Assembly: GCF_045291395.1 (NCBI RefSeq)
Contig: NZ_CP152342.1
Coordinates: forward strand, 496,001-560,000
Source of the DNA: MR-S7 sp000400995
GTDB taxonomy: Bacteria > Pseudomonadota > Gammaproteobacteria > Burkholderiales > Burkholderiaceae_C
DNA length: 64,000 nucleotides
Direction: 5' to 3'
A model generated the notes under the pieces. That model was not told the DNA's origin. It did not search any database and saw nothing but the letters and a program-made list of their open reading frames with translations. A program made the translations under genes and the position numbers. This document shows, piece by piece, positions 52,979 through 61,216 of the stretch (the first letter of the stretch is position 1; each line of letters begins with the position of its first letter).

Positions 52979-53015
52979 AAAAAAACCGCCTGCGCGCAAA
53001 GCGAGGCGGTTTTTT
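52979..53015. terminator. Bidirectional terminator between MocR and rpmG
   Basis: AAAAAACCGCCT, 12-base loop, AGGCGGTTTTTT: hairpin with A and T tracts on both sides, between convergent genes. Confidence 0.9.
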
Positions 53016-53033
53016 CGGGAAACGGGGGCCGAA

Positions 53034-53204
53034 TTACTTCAGCTTGGCTTCCTTGTACTCGACGTGCTTGCGAGCCTTGGGGTCGAACTTGATGATCGAC
53101 ATCTTCTCGGGCATCGTCTTCTTGTTCTTGGTGGTGGTGTAGAAGTGACCGGTCTCGGCCGTCGACACCAGCTTGATTTTTTCGCGTCCGCCTTTAGCAG
53201 CCAT
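53034..53204 (-). CDS. rpmG: 50S ribosomal protein L33
   Basis: A 56-residue protein translated from the minus strand: MAAKGGREKIKLVSTAE, then GHFYTTTKNKK, MPEKMSIIKFDPKARKHVEY and KEAKLK. The KLVSTAETGHFYTTTKNKK pattern is characteristic of L33, which binds 23S rRNA near the E-site. It is the distal gene of an operon with rpmB 20 bases upstream. Too short for many ORF callers; it ends at the terminator shared with MocR. Confidence 0.97.
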   Translation of the reverse strand: MAAKGGREKIKLVSTAETGHFYTTTKNKKTMPEKMSIIKFDPKARKHVEYKEAKLK

Positions 53205-53224
53205 GGTGTTTCTCCTTCAGTGAA

Positions 53225-53458
53225 TCAGGCCTGGCCACGGGCACGCATGTCTGCGAGCACGGAGTCGATGCCGTTCTTGTCGATCAGGCGCAGGGCGGCG
53301 CTGGAAACGCGCAGGCGCACCCAGCGGTTCTCGCTCTCTACCCAGAAACGGCGGTACTGCAGGTTGGGCAGGAAACGGCGCTTGGTCTTGTTGTTGGCGT
53401 GGGAAACGTTGTTTCCCACCATGGGCTTCTTGCCCGTTACTTCACATACGCGTGCCAT
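53225..53458 (-). CDS. rpmB: 50S ribosomal protein L28
   Basis: A 77-residue protein: MARVCEVTGKKPMVGNNVSHANNKTKRRFLPNLQYRRFWVESENRWVRLRVSSAALRLIDKNGID. The CEVTGKKPMVGNNVSHANNKTKRRF segment is diagnostic for L28. ATG 53458 is the standard start; a longer in-frame ORF adds seven residues. Promoter at 53569-53597 lies about 110 bases upstream. It is followed by rpmG in the same operon, the usual rpmB-rpmG order. Confidence 0.97.
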   Translation of the reverse strand: MARVCEVTGKKPMVGNNVSHANNKTKRRFLPNLQYRRFWVESENRWVRLRVSSAALRLIDKNGIDSVLADMRARGQA

Positions 53459-53568
53459 GAGGACACTCCGGTAGTTCACGGCTGCGGGCCCGTGCGGCCT
53501 GCAACCTCACCTCGCCAGTTGGAACGGGTGGCGGTAACCCGATTGCTGCAAATTCAGCAAAGCCGCGC

Positions 53569-53597
53569 ATTATAGCGCGGCCGGCTAGGCGTGGCCA
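53569..53597 (-). promoter_or_regulatory. Promoter of rpmB-rpmG
   Basis: On the minus strand: TGGCCA (-35, at 53592-53597), 17-base spacer, TATAAT (-10, at 53569-53574). The -10 is a perfect consensus. The region abuts the trxB stop. Confidence 0.75.
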
Positions 53598-53617
53598 GCC
53601 AGGCGCGTCTGGCGACG

Positions 53618-54571
53618 TTACTCCTGCTGCTCCAGGAAGCGCTGCGCATCCAGCGCCGCCATGCAGCCCGTGCCGGCGCTGGTGATGGCCTGGCGGTACA
53701 CGTGGTCCTGCACGTCGCCGGCGGCGAACACGCCCGGCACGCTGGTCTGGGTAGCGAAGCCCTTGAGGCCGCCCTGGGTGACGATGTAGCCGTTCTCCAT
53801 GGCGAGGTGGCCCTGGAAGATGTCGGTGTTGGGATGGTGGCCGATGGCGATGAAGGCGCCCTGCAGGGCAATTTGCTCGGTATGGCCGTCCTGGGTGCTC
53901 TTGATGCGGATGCCGGTCACGCCGCTCTGGTCGCCCAGCACTTCGTCGAGCGTGAAGTGGGTCTTGAGCTCGATCTTGCCTTCCTTGACCTTCTCCATGA
54001 GCTTGTCCACGAGGATGGGCTCGGCCTTGAACTTGTCGCGGCGGTGCACCAGCGTCACCTTGCGGGCGATGTTGGACAGGTACAGCGCCTCCTCCACGGC
54101 GGTGTTGCCGCCGCCGATCACGCACACGTCCTGCTCGCGGTAGAAGAAACCGTCGCAGGTGGCGCAGGCCGACACGCCCTTGCCCATGAAGGCTTCTTCC
54201 GAGGGCAGGCCCAGGTACTTGGCCGAGGCGCCGGTGGCGATGATGAGGGAGTCGCAGGTATAGGTGCCGCTGTCGCCCGTGAGGGTGAAGGGGCGCTTGG
54301 ACAGGTCCACCGTGTTGATGTGGTCGAACACGATCTGCGTCTTGAAGCGCTCGGCATGCTCCAGGAAGCGCTGCATCAGCTCGGGGCCCTGCACGCCGTT
54401 CACGTCTGCGGGCCAGTTGTCCACCTCGGTCGTGGTCATGAGCTGGCCGCCCTGGGCGATGCCGGTGATGAGCACCGGGTTGAGGTTGGCGCGCGCCGCG
54501 TACACCGCAGCGGTGTAGCCTGCGGGGCCGGAGCCGAGGATCATGACTTTGGCGTGTTGGGTAGTGGACAT
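53618..54571 (-). CDS. trxB: Thioredoxin reductase
   Basis: A 317-residue flavoprotein that uses NADPH to reduce thioredoxin. FAD motif LGSGPAGYTAAVYAARA, NADPH motif VIGGGNTAVEEAL, redox-active CATC at residues 136-139 (GVSACATCDGFF), and C-terminal GDVQDHVYRQAITSAGTGC. The start at 54571 (MSTTQHAKV) is chosen by homology; the ORF extends 14 residues upstream with a basic stretch. It is divergent from the Crp/Fnr gene (start 54688), and near the conserved ftsK-lolA block. Confidence 0.97.
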   Translation of the reverse strand: MSTTQHAKVMILGSGPAGYTAAVYAARANLNPVLITGIAQGGQLMTTTEVDNWPADVNGVQGPELMQRFLEHAERFKTQIVFDHINTVDLSKRPFTLTGDSGTYTCDSLIIATGASAKYLGLPSEEAFMGKGVSACATCDGFFYREQDVCVIGGGNTAVEEALYLSNIARKVTLVHRRDKFKAEPILVDKLMEKVKEGKIELKTHFTLDEVLGDQSGVTGIRIKSTQDGHTEQIALQGAFIAIGHHPNTDIFQGHLAMENGYIVTQGGLKGFATQTSVPGVFAAGDVQDHVYRQAITSAGTGCMAALDAQRFLEQQE

Positions 54572-54687
54572 GGTAGAAAGTGCGTTGCGTCGCGCGCGGT
54601 CCTTCCGGCGCAAACATTCATTGTATGAAGGGCGCGCACCGGGCGCGTTCCCAGGCCGAATCGCCCTCCGTTTCCAGGGAATCCCCC

Positions 54688-55365
54688 ATGTCCACCATGC
54701 TGTCCAATCTCGACCTGCTGCGCCGCGTGCCCCTGTTTTCCCTGCTGAACGCCACGCAGGCGCAGGCGCTGGGCAGCGCGGTGGTCAAGCGGCGCTACAA
54801 GCGCGGCGAGGCGCTGGTGGAGCAGGGCCGCCAATCGGATGCGCTGTTCCTCCTGCTCACCGGCCGCGCGCGCGTAGTGGCCACCGACAGCCGCGGGCGC
54901 CAGGTGATCCTGGCCACGCTGGGGCCGGGCGACTACATCGGGGAGATGAGCATCATCGACGGCAATACCCATAGCGCCTCCGTCAGCGCCGAGGTGCAGA
55001 CCGACGTGCTGGTGCTGGGGCGCGCCGAGTTCACGCGCTGCCTGGCCGAAAACGCCTCCATGGCGCTGGCGCTCATGCGCGGGCTGGTCAAGCGCCTGCG
55101 GCACGCCAACCGCCGCATCGAGTCGCTGGCGCTGCTGGACGTGTACGGCCGCGTGGCCCGCGCGCTGCTGGAGTCGGCCGAGCCCGACGCGCAGGGCCGG
55201 CTGGTGATCCGCGACAAGATCTCGCGCCAGGACCTGGCCAAGGTGGTGGGCGCCTCGCGCGAGATGGTCAGCCGCGTCATGAAGGACCTGGACGAGCGCG
55301 GCTTCATCGAGGCGCAGCCCTCGGGCGCCACCGTGCTCAAAGAACGGCTCGACGCGCTGGGCTGA
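54688..55365 (+). CDS. Crp/Fnr-family transcriptional regulator
   Basis: A 225-residue regulator. The cNMP-binding barrel has GEALVEQGRQSDALFLLLTGRARVV and LGPGDYIGEMSIIDGNTHSASVSA. The C-terminal HTH is KISRQDLAKVVGASREMVSRVMKDLDERGFI. No N-terminal iron-sulfur cysteines are present, so it is closer to Crp than to Fnr. The ATG 54688 has AGGGA upstream; earlier starts in this ORF lie in the trxB promoter region. It precedes ftsK by 35 bases. Ligand undetermined. Confidence 0.92.
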   Translation: MSTMLSNLDLLRRVPLFSLLNATQAQALGSAVVKRRYKRGEALVEQGRQSDALFLLLTGRARVVATDSRGRQVILATLGPGDYIGEMSIIDGNTHSASVSAEVQTDVLVLGRAEFTRCLAENASMALALMRGLVKRLRHANRRIESLALLDVYGRVARALLESAEPDAQGRLVIRDKISRQDLAKVVGASREMVSRVMKDLDERGFIEAQPSGATVLKERLDALG

Positions 55366-55400
55366 ACGGCCCTGCGGTAAGCTCGCGCGCTACCTGTGCC

Positions 55401-57734
55401 ATGACGTATTCCCTCAATACCCTGAACGCTTCCTCCTCCGGCAAATCGGCGCCCCGCACGGGCGCCGCGCGCTTCGGCCACGAGATCGGCCTGGTGCTAG
55501 GCCTGTTGGCCCTGGTCTTCTGGCTGCTGGCCCTCACGAGCTATTCCGCGCAGGACGCGGCCTGGTCCACTTCGGGCGCGGGCCGGCCCCTGTCCAACTG
55601 GGTCGGGCGCTTCGGCGCCTGGCTGGCCGACGGCAGCTATTTCGCGCTGGGCTTTTCCGTCTGGTGGTGCGTGGCTGCCGGCGTGCGCGCCTGGCTGGCG
55701 TCGCTGGCGCGCTGGATGCGCGGTGGCGAGGCGCTGCAGGGCGCGCACGGCCCCTGGTTGCGGCGCGGCCTGTTCTGGGCCGGCCTGGCGCTACTGCTGT
55801 GCGCCAGCGCGGCCCTGGAGTGGTCGCGCCTGTACCGTTTCGAGAGCCTGCTGCCTGGCCATGCGGGCGGCGTGCTGGGCTATGTGACGGGGCCGTTGGC
55901 CGTGAAGTGGCTCGGGTTCACCGGCTCGGGCCTGGCGGGTGTGGTGCTGGTGGTGCTGGGCGCGGCGCTGGTGTTCCGCTTCTCGTGGGGACACTTGGCC
56001 GAGCGGCTGGGCGGGCGCATCGACGCGCTGGTCCAGACCGGCCGCGCGCGGCGCGAGAAGGCCAAGGACGTGGCCGTGGGCCGCCGCGCGGCGCGCGAGC
56101 GCGAGGAGGTGGTGCAGGAGGAGCGCCACGAGATCGAGGAACACCATCCGCAACCCGTGCAGATCATCGAGCCCGTGCTGCAGGAGGCGCCGCAGAGCAC
56201 GCGCGTGGTCAAGGAGCGCCAGAAGCCGCTGTTCTCCGACATGCCGGACAGCCCGCTGCCGCAGGTGGACCTGCTCGACGCGGCGCAGGCGCGCCAGGAA
56301 ACCGTGGCGCCCGAGACGCTGGAAATGACCAGCCGCCTCATCGAGAAGAAGCTCAAGGATTTCGGCGTGGACGTGACGGTGGTGGCCGCCATGCCCGGCC
56401 CCGTCATCACGCGCTACGAGATCGAGCCCGCCACGGGCGTGAAGGGCTCGCAGATCGTCAACCTGGCGAAAGACTTGGCGCGCTCGCTTTCGCTGGTGTC
56501 CATCCGCGTGATCGAGACCATCCCCGGCAAGAACTACATGGCGCTGGAGCTGCCCAACGCCAAGCGCCAGACCATCAAGCTCTCGGAAATCCTGGGCTCG
56601 CAGGTCTATCACGACGCCAAGAGCATGCTCACCATGGGCCTGGGCAAGGACATCGTGGGCGCGCCCGTGGTGGCCGACCTCGCCAAGATGCCGCACGTGC
56701 TGGTGGCAGGCACGACGGGTTCGGGCAAGTCGGTGGGGATCAACGCCATGATCCTCTCGCTGCTCTACAAGGCCGAGGCGCGCGACGTGCGCCTGCTGAT
56801 GATCGACCCCAAGATGCTCGAAATGTCGGTCTACGAAGGCATTCCGCACCTGCTCGCGCCCGTGGTCACCGACATGAAGCAGGCCGCCCACGGCCTGAAC
56901 TGGTGCGTGGCCGAGATGGAGCGGCGCTACAAGCTCATGAGCAAGCTGGGCGTGCGCAACCTCGCGGGCTACAACGCAAAAATAGACGACGCCAAGGCGC
57001 GCGAGGAATCCATCCCCAACCCCTTCAGCCTCACGCCCGAGGAGCCCGAACCGCTGCAGCGCCTGCCGCACATCGTGGTGGTGATCGACGAACTGGCCGA
57101 CCTGATGATGGTCGTGGGCAAGAAGATCGAGGAACTCATCGCCCGCCTCGCGCAGAAGGCGCGCGCGGCCGGCATCCACCTGATCCTGGCGACGCAGCGG
57201 CCCAGCGTGGACGTGATCACCGGCCTCATCAAGGCCAACATCCCCACGCGCATCGCGTTCCAGGTCAGCAGCAAGATCGACAGTCGCACCATCCTCGACC
57301 AGATGGGCGCCGAGGCGCTGCTGGGCATGGGCGACATGCTCTACATGGCCAGCGGCACGGGCCTGCCGGTGCGCGTGCACGGCGCGTTCGTCTCCGACGA
57401 CGAGGTGCACCGTGTCGTCAGCTACCTTAAGGAACAAGGGGAGCCGGACTACATCGAAGGGGTGCTCGAAGGCGGTACCGTCGAGGGCGATGACAGCGGC
57501 TTCGGGCTGGGCGACGGCGAAGGCGGCGGGGGCGAGAAAGACCCCATGTACGACCAGGCCGTGGAGGTGGTGCTGAAGGATCGCAAGGCCAGCATCTCCT
57601 ACGTGCAGCGCAAGCTGCGCATCGGCTACAACCGATCGGCGCGCCTGCTCGAAGACATGGAAAAGGCCGGCCTGGTCAGTGCCCTCACGGCCAGCGGCCA
57701 GCGCGAAGTGCTCGTGCCCGCGCGCAGTGAATAG
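55401..57734 (+). CDS. ftsK: DNA translocase FtsK
   Basis: A 777-residue cell-division DNA translocase. The N-terminal membrane domain has four hydrophobic segments (IGLVLGLLALVFWLLALTS onward), a short charged linker (about residues 210-290), then the motor: Walker A AGTTGSGKSVGINAMI near residue 438, Walker B IVVVIDELADLMMVVG, and a C-terminal gamma winged helix (DQAVEVVLKDRKASISYVQRKLRIGYNRSARLLEDMEKAG). It pumps chromosomal DNA across the septum for dimer resolution. ATG 55401. lolA follows 11 bases downstream, a conserved order. Confidence 0.97.
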   Translation: MTYSLNTLNASSSGKSAPRTGAARFGHEIGLVLGLLALVFWLLALTSYSAQDAAWSTSGAGRPLSNWVGRFGAWLADGSYFALGFSVWWCVAAGVRAWLASLARWMRGGEALQGAHGPWLRRGLFWAGLALLLCASAALEWSRLYRFESLLPGHAGGVLGYVTGPLAVKWLGFTGSGLAGVVLVVLGAALVFRFSWGHLAERLGGRIDALVQTGRARREKAKDVAVGRRAAREREEVVQEERHEIEEHHPQPVQIIEPVLQEAPQSTRVVKERQKPLFSDMPDSPLPQVDLLDAAQARQETVAPETLEMTSRLIEKKLKDFGVDVTVVAAMPGPVITRYEIEPATGVKGSQIVNLAKDLARSLSLVSIRVIETIPGKNYMALELPNAKRQTIKLSEILGSQVYHDAKSMLTMGLGKDIVGAPVVADLAKMPHVLVAGTTGSGKSVGINAMILSLLYKAEARDVRLLMIDPKMLEMSVYEGIPHLLAPVVTDMKQAAHGLNWCVAEMERRYKLMSKLGVRNLAGYNAKIDDAKAREESIPNPFSLTPEEPEPLQRLPHIVVVIDELADLMMVVGKKIEELIARLAQKARAAGIHLILATQRPSVDVITGLIKANIPTRIAFQVSSKIDSRTILDQMGAEALLGMGDMLYMASGTGLPVRVHGAFVSDDEVHRVVSYLKEQGEPDYIEGVLEGGTVEGDDSGFGLGDGEGGGGEKDPMYDQAVEVVLKDRKASISYVQRKLRIGYNRSARLLEDMEKAGLVSALTASGQREVLVPARSE

Positions 57735-57745
57735 GAACCCCTGCC

Positions 57746-58378
57746 TTGAAGAAAATTTTTGCTACTGTATTCATAGCTGCCAGCGCCTGCTCTGCATGGG
57801 CTGACGGCTTGAAAAGCCTTGAGAACTTCATGAAGACGGCCCAGTCCGGCCGCGCCGCGTTCACGCAGACCGTGACCGCGCCGCCGAAGGATGGGCAGGC
57901 TGCGCGTGCAAAGACGTCGAGCGGCAGCTTCGAATTCCAGCGCCCCGGCCGCTTCAAGTTCAATTACGAAAAACCGTTTGCGCAGACCATCGTGGCCGAC
58001 GGCAAGGCGCTCTGGCTCTATGACGCCGACCTGAATCAGGTCACCCAGCGCGCTCAGGACAAGGCCCTGGGCTCCACGCCCGCGGCACTGCTCGCCTCAG
58101 CGCCCGACCTCGGCGCGCTGCGCGCCGATTTCACGCTGGAAGCCGCACCCGATGAGGGCGGCCTGCAGTGGGTACTCGCCACGCCGAAGGCCAAGGAAGG
58201 CCAGTTGAAAAGCGTGCGCGTCGGCTTCGACGGCGATGCGCTCGCCGCGCTGGACATTCTGGACAGCTTCGGCCAGCGCTCGCTGATCCGTTTCACGGGC
58301 ATGCAGCTCAACCTGGCACTGCCTGCGGGCACGTTCACGTTCAAGCCGCCTTCAGGGGCGGACGTGCTGCAACAGTAG
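57746..58378 (+). CDS. lolA: Outer-membrane lipoprotein carrier protein LolA
   Basis: A 210-residue periplasmic chaperone that ferries lipoproteins from LolCDE to LolB. Start is TTG at 57746 after AGGA; MKKIFATVFIAASACSAWA is the signal peptide. Mature part: LKSLENFMKTAQSGRAAFTQTV, FEFQRPGRFKFNYEKPFAQTIVADGKALWLYDADLNQV (the LolA signature), and VRVGFDGDALAALDILDSFGQRSLIRFTG. Much of the signal-peptide coding DNA (57754-57823) is a recognisable copy of the dispersed repeat. Close to ftsK upstream, as in many proteobacteria. Confidence 0.96.
   Translation: MKKIFATVFIAASACSAWADGLKSLENFMKTAQSGRAAFTQTVTAPPKDGQAARAKTSSGSFEFQRPGRFKFNYEKPFAQTIVADGKALWLYDADLNQVTQRAQDKALGSTPAALLASAPDLGALRADFTLEAAPDEGGLQWVLATPKAKEGQLKSVRVGFDGDALAALDILDSFGQRSLIRFTGMQLNLALPAGTFTFKPPSGADVLQQ
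57754..57823 (+). repeat. Short palindromic repeat inside the lolA signal-peptide region
   Basis: TTTTTGCTACTGTATTCATA, GCTGCCAGCGCCTG, CTCTGC, ATGGGCTGACGGCTTGAAAA: repeat flank, left arm and a degenerate right side, translated as FATVFIAASACSAWADGL. Confidence 0.6.
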
Positions 58379-58440
58379 TTGCTTCTCTTTTCATAGCTGC
58401 CTGCGCTTGCTGGAAAAGCGCTGGAGGCCTTTTTATCTAA
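58376..58440 (+). repeat. Short palindromic repeat, copy 10
   Basis: TCATAGCTGCCTGCGCTTG, CTGGA, AAAGCGCTGGAGGCC, TTTTTATC: a strong copy between the lolA stop (TAG 58376-58378) and the convergent DUF1304 gene. Confidence 0.9.
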
Positions 58441-58444
58441 AAAA

Positions 58445-58795
58445 TCAAGCCAGCAGCACCAGCGCCATCCCGATAGCCGCAGGGACCGCCTGGATGAACA
58501 GGATCTTGCGGCTGGCCGTGGCCGTGCCATACAGGCCCGCTACCAGCACGCACAGCAGAAAGAAGACTTTCCAGGCCATGCCGTCCACTGCCAGGCCCCA
58601 GAACAGGCCGGCGGCCAGGAAACCGTTGTACAGGCCCTGGTTGCCGGCCAGCACTTTGGTGGCGGCCGCCTGCTCGCGCGTCATGCCGAAGGCCCGGCGG
58701 CCTGCGGGCTTCTCCCACAGAAACATTTCCAGCACGAGGATGTAGACGTGCAACAGGCCGATCAGGGCAACGCCGATATTGGCGGCAAGGGACAT
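58445..58795 (-). CDS. DUF1304 small membrane protein
   Basis: A 116-residue four-helix membrane protein. MSLAANIGVALIGLLHVYILVLEMFLWEKPAGRRAFGM, then NQGLYNGFLAAGLFWG, match DUF1304. Function unknown. ATG 58795. It lies 60 bases downstream of the AhpD-like gene on the same strand and may be the last gene of the acuR-acuI-ahpD transcript. The 3' end is next to repeat copy 10. Confidence 0.9.
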   Translation of the reverse strand: MSLAANIGVALIGLLHVYILVLEMFLWEKPAGRRAFGMTREQAAATKVLAGNQGLYNGFLAAGLFWGLAVDGMAWKVFFLLCVLVAGLYGTATASRKILFIQAVPAAIGMALVLLA

Positions 58796-58855
58796 GGCGG
58801 GCTCGCGGCAGAGGGCAGGCGTGCAGCATATCCGGTGCGCTTCCAGGCGTGTGCC

Positions 58856-59452
58856 CTACCGCCCCATGGCGTAGAACTCGTCGTTGGGCCGCATGCTGGT
58901 GACGTTGGCCATGCGGTTGGACAGCCCGAAGAACGCGGCGATGCCTGCGATGTCCCAGATGTCGTCCTGGGTGAAGCCGTGCTGCTGGAGCATGCCGAAA
59001 TCCTGGTCGTCCACCTCCTGCGCGCGCGCCGAGACCTTCATGGCGAAGTCCAGCATGGCCTTCTGGCGCGGCGTGATGTCGGCCTTGCGGTAGTTCACCG
59101 CCACCTGGTCGGCTATTCGAGGGTTCTTGGCGCGGATGCGCAGGATGGCGCCGTGGGCGATCACGCAGTACTGGCACTGGTTGGCGTTGCTGGTGGCCAC
59201 GACGATCATCTCGCGCTCGGCCTTGGTGAGGTTGCCGGGCTTTTCCATCAGCGCGTCGTGGTAGGCGAAGAAGGCGCGGAACTCGTCGGGCCGGTGCGCC
59301 ATCACCAGGAACACGTTGGGCACGAAGCCGGCCTTCTCCTGCACGGCGAGCACGCGCTCGCGGATGTCGTCGGGCAGGTCCTTGATCTCGGGGACGGGAA
59401 AGCGGCTGATCGATGGGGTGGCGGTCATGGTGCTCTTCTGAAAAAGGTTCAT
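58856..59452 (-). CDS. AhpD-like peroxidase-related (carboxymuconolactone-decarboxylase family) protein
   Basis: A 198-residue AhpD-type alkylhydroperoxidase-like protein with the CxxC-x-x-x-H motif NQCQYCVIAHGA (C93, C96, H100). The N-terminal ISRFPVPEIKDLPDDIRERVLAVQEKAGFVPNVFLV is typical of the peroxidase-related subfamily. Start 59452 is fixed by ATGA overlap with the acuI stop; a start at 59428 is also in frame. It sits in an operon with acuI and acuR, so it may protect against reactive acrylate-derived or peroxide compounds. This role is inferred. Confidence 0.92.
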   Translation of the reverse strand: MNLFQKSTMTATPSISRFPVPEIKDLPDDIRERVLAVQEKAGFVPNVFLVMAHRPDEFRAFFAYHDALMEKPGNLTKAEREMIVVATSNANQCQYCVIAHGAILRIRAKNPRIADQVAVNYRKADITPRQKAMLDFAMKVSARAQEVDDQDFGMLQQHGFTQDDIWDIAGIAAFFGLSNRMANVTSMRPNDEFYAMGR

Positions 59453-60438
59453 TGCGATGCGCCCACGCGCACCACGAGGCGGCCGCGCACCTGGCCTGCG
59501 AGCAGGTCGGGCGCGATGGCGATGGCGTCGTCCAGCGGAATTTCGTGCATCAGCTTTTCGAGCACGGCGATGTCCAGGTCGGCGGCCAGGCGCTGCCAGG
59601 CTTGCAGGCGGTCGGGCGTGGGCGCCATCACGCTGTCGATGCCCGCGAGGGTCACGCCGCGCAGGATGAAGGGCGCCACCGTGGCCGGAAAGCCCATGCC
59701 CGCCGCCAGCCCGCAGGCCGCCACCACGCCGCGGTAGCGCATGGCGGCGCACAGGTTGGCGAGCACCTGGCCGCCCGCCACGTCGATGGCGCCGGCCCAG
59801 CGCTCTTTTTCCAGCGGCCGGCCGGGCTGGGAGATTTCCGCGCGGTCGATGATGTGTCGCGCGCCCAGGCCGGTGAGGAAGCCGGCCTCCTGCACCCGGC
59901 CCGTGACGGCGGCCACCTCGTAGCCCGCCTTGGCCAGCAGTGCCACGGCCACGCTGCCCACGCCGCCCGCCGCGCCGGTCACCACCACGGGGCCCTTGTC
60001 GGGTGTGACGCCGTGGCGCTCCAGCGCCAGCACGCACAGCGCGGCGGTGTAGCCGGCCGTGCCGATGCCCATGGCCTGGCGCGGCGTGAAGGGTGCCTGC
60101 AGGGGAATCAGGAAGCGCGCAGGCACGCGGGCCAGCTCGGCCAGCCCGCCCCAGTGCCCTTCGCCCACGCCCCAGCCGTTGAGCACCACGGCATCGCCGG
60201 GCTTGTACGCGGGATCGGTGGACGATTCCACGGTGCCCGCGAAGTCAATGCCCGGCACCATCGGGAACTTGCGCACCACGGGCGAGCGGCCGGTGATGGC
60301 GAGCGCGTCCTTGTAGTTGAGGGTGGACCAGGCGACGCGCACGGTCACTTCGCCTTCGGGCAGCGATGCCTCTTCCAGCATCCGTACCTCGGCGGTCTGC
60401 CGGCCGTCCTGTTTGTCGATGAGCAAGCCTCGGAACAT
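59449..60438 (-). CDS. acuI: Acryloyl-CoA reductase AcuI (MDR family, YhdH type)
   Basis: A 329-residue zinc-free medium-chain reductase of the YhdH/AcuI group, which reduces acryloyl-CoA to propionyl-CoA with NADPH. Motifs: MFRGLLIDKQ, VRVAWSTLNYKDALAITGRSPVVRKFPMVPGIDFAGTV, VVTGAAGGVGSVAVALLAKAGYEVAAVTG, and GVTLAGIDSVMAPTPDR. Its stop overlaps the AhpD-like start as ATGA; the acuR-like gene is 9 bases upstream. Removing toxic acrylate from dimethylsulfoniopropionate or propionate-type pathways is the known family role. Confidence 0.92.
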   Translation of the reverse strand: MFRGLLIDKQDGRQTAEVRMLEEASLPEGEVTVRVAWSTLNYKDALAITGRSPVVRKFPMVPGIDFAGTVESSTDPAYKPGDAVVLNGWGVGEGHWGGLAELARVPARFLIPLQAPFTPRQAMGIGTAGYTAALCVLALERHGVTPDKGPVVVTGAAGGVGSVAVALLAKAGYEVAAVTGRVQEAGFLTGLGARHIIDRAEISQPGRPLEKERWAGAIDVAGGQVLANLCAAMRYRGVVAACGLAAGMGFPATVAPFILRGVTLAGIDSVMAPTPDRLQAWQRLAADLDIAVLEKLMHEIPLDDAIAIAPDLLAGQVRGRLVVRVGASQ

Positions 60439-60447
60439 GGTGTCTCC

Positions 60448-61083
60448 TCAAGTGGTCAAGAGTTGGAAAAAGCCGCTGGCATAGGCCTGCAGCGGTGCCG
60501 CGCTGCGCTGGAGCTTGGCGCGCAGCACGGCGCCCTCCCAGCCGATCCAGAAGAACTCCGCGAGCGCCACGCAGTCGTGGTGATGCGCGATCTCGCCCGC
60601 GCGCTGGGCCTCGGCCAGGCAGGCGGAGGTGCGCGCCTGCCAGTCGAGAAAGACCCCCTCCAGCTGCGCGCGGAAGGACTCGGGCAGCGTGCCCATCTCC
60701 TGCCCCAGGTTGCCCACGAGGCAGCCGCGCCGGAAGCCATGGCGCTCCATGCCCTGCGTGGCATCGTCGATGAAGCGGCGCAGCCGCTGCAGCGGGGGCG
60801 TGTCCGCGTCGAGCAGCCAGCGGTCCAGCTTGCGCGCGAAGTAGTCGGCATAGGCCGCGATCAGCGCCTGGCCGAAGGCTTCCTTGCTCTCGAAGCAGTG
60901 GTAGAACGAGCCCTTGGGCACGGCGGCCTGGCGCAGGATCTCGTCGATGCCGACGGCCGAGTAGCCCTTCTCCGTGAGCACGGCCACGCCCGTGCGTATC
61001 AGCAGGGAGCGCGTGTCCTGGCGCGGTTCGGCCAGGTGCTTCGGCGGGCGGCCGCGACGGCGCGGGGCGGTGGAGGGTTGCAT
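60448..61083 (-). CDS. acuR: TetR-family repressor, AcuR-like
   Basis: A 211-residue TetR-family regulator. N-terminal HTH: TGVAVLTEKGYSAVGIDEILRQAAVPKGSFYHCFESKEAFGQALIAAYADYF, where VPKGSFYHCF is the recognition helix. The C-terminal all-helical domain (RGCLVGNLGQEMGTLPESFRAQLE) matches AcuR-like proteins. It is directly upstream of acuI (9 bases), the acuR-acuI order known from Rhodobacter. The start 61083 is close to a perfect TAGACC-GATT-GGTCTA palindrome and a second degenerate site, implying autorepression and control of acuI and ahpD; acrylate is the likely inducer. Confidence 0.9.
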   Translation of the reverse strand: MQPSTAPRRRGRPPKHLAEPRQDTRSLLIRTGVAVLTEKGYSAVGIDEILRQAAVPKGSFYHCFESKEAFGQALIAAYADYFARKLDRWLLDADTPPLQRLRRFIDDATQGMERHGFRRGCLVGNLGQEMGTLPESFRAQLEGVFLDWQARTSACLAEAQRAGEIAHHHDCVALAEFFWIGWEGAVLRAKLQRSAAPLQAYASGFFQLLTT

Positions 61084-61094
61084 GGATTCGATAT

Positions 61095-61140
61095 TGGACT
61101 GATCGGTTTCATTATTCCATGAATTAGACCGATTGGTCTA
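61095..61140 (-). promoter_or_regulatory. Two palindromic AcuR-type operator sites
   Basis: Perfect site TAGACC-GATT-GGTCTA at 61125-61140, and a degenerate relative TGGACT-GATC-GGTTTC at 61095-61110 (11 of 16 bases shared). Their centres are 30 bases apart. They lie upstream of acuR. Confidence 0.7.
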
Positions 61141-61157
61141 TATTTGTCGCGATCGCT

Positions 61158-61216
61158 CCATTTTGATAGCTGCTTGCGCTTCATGGGTAAGCGCTAGAGA
61201 CCGATTTGGCTTGAAT
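61158..61216 (+). repeat. Short palindromic repeat, copy 11
   Basis: TCCATTTTGATAGCTGC, TTGCGCTTC, ATGGG, TAAGCGCTAGAGACC, GATTTGGCTTGAATC. Its right part codes for the last residues and stop of the minus-strand UDG gene. Confidence 0.9.
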
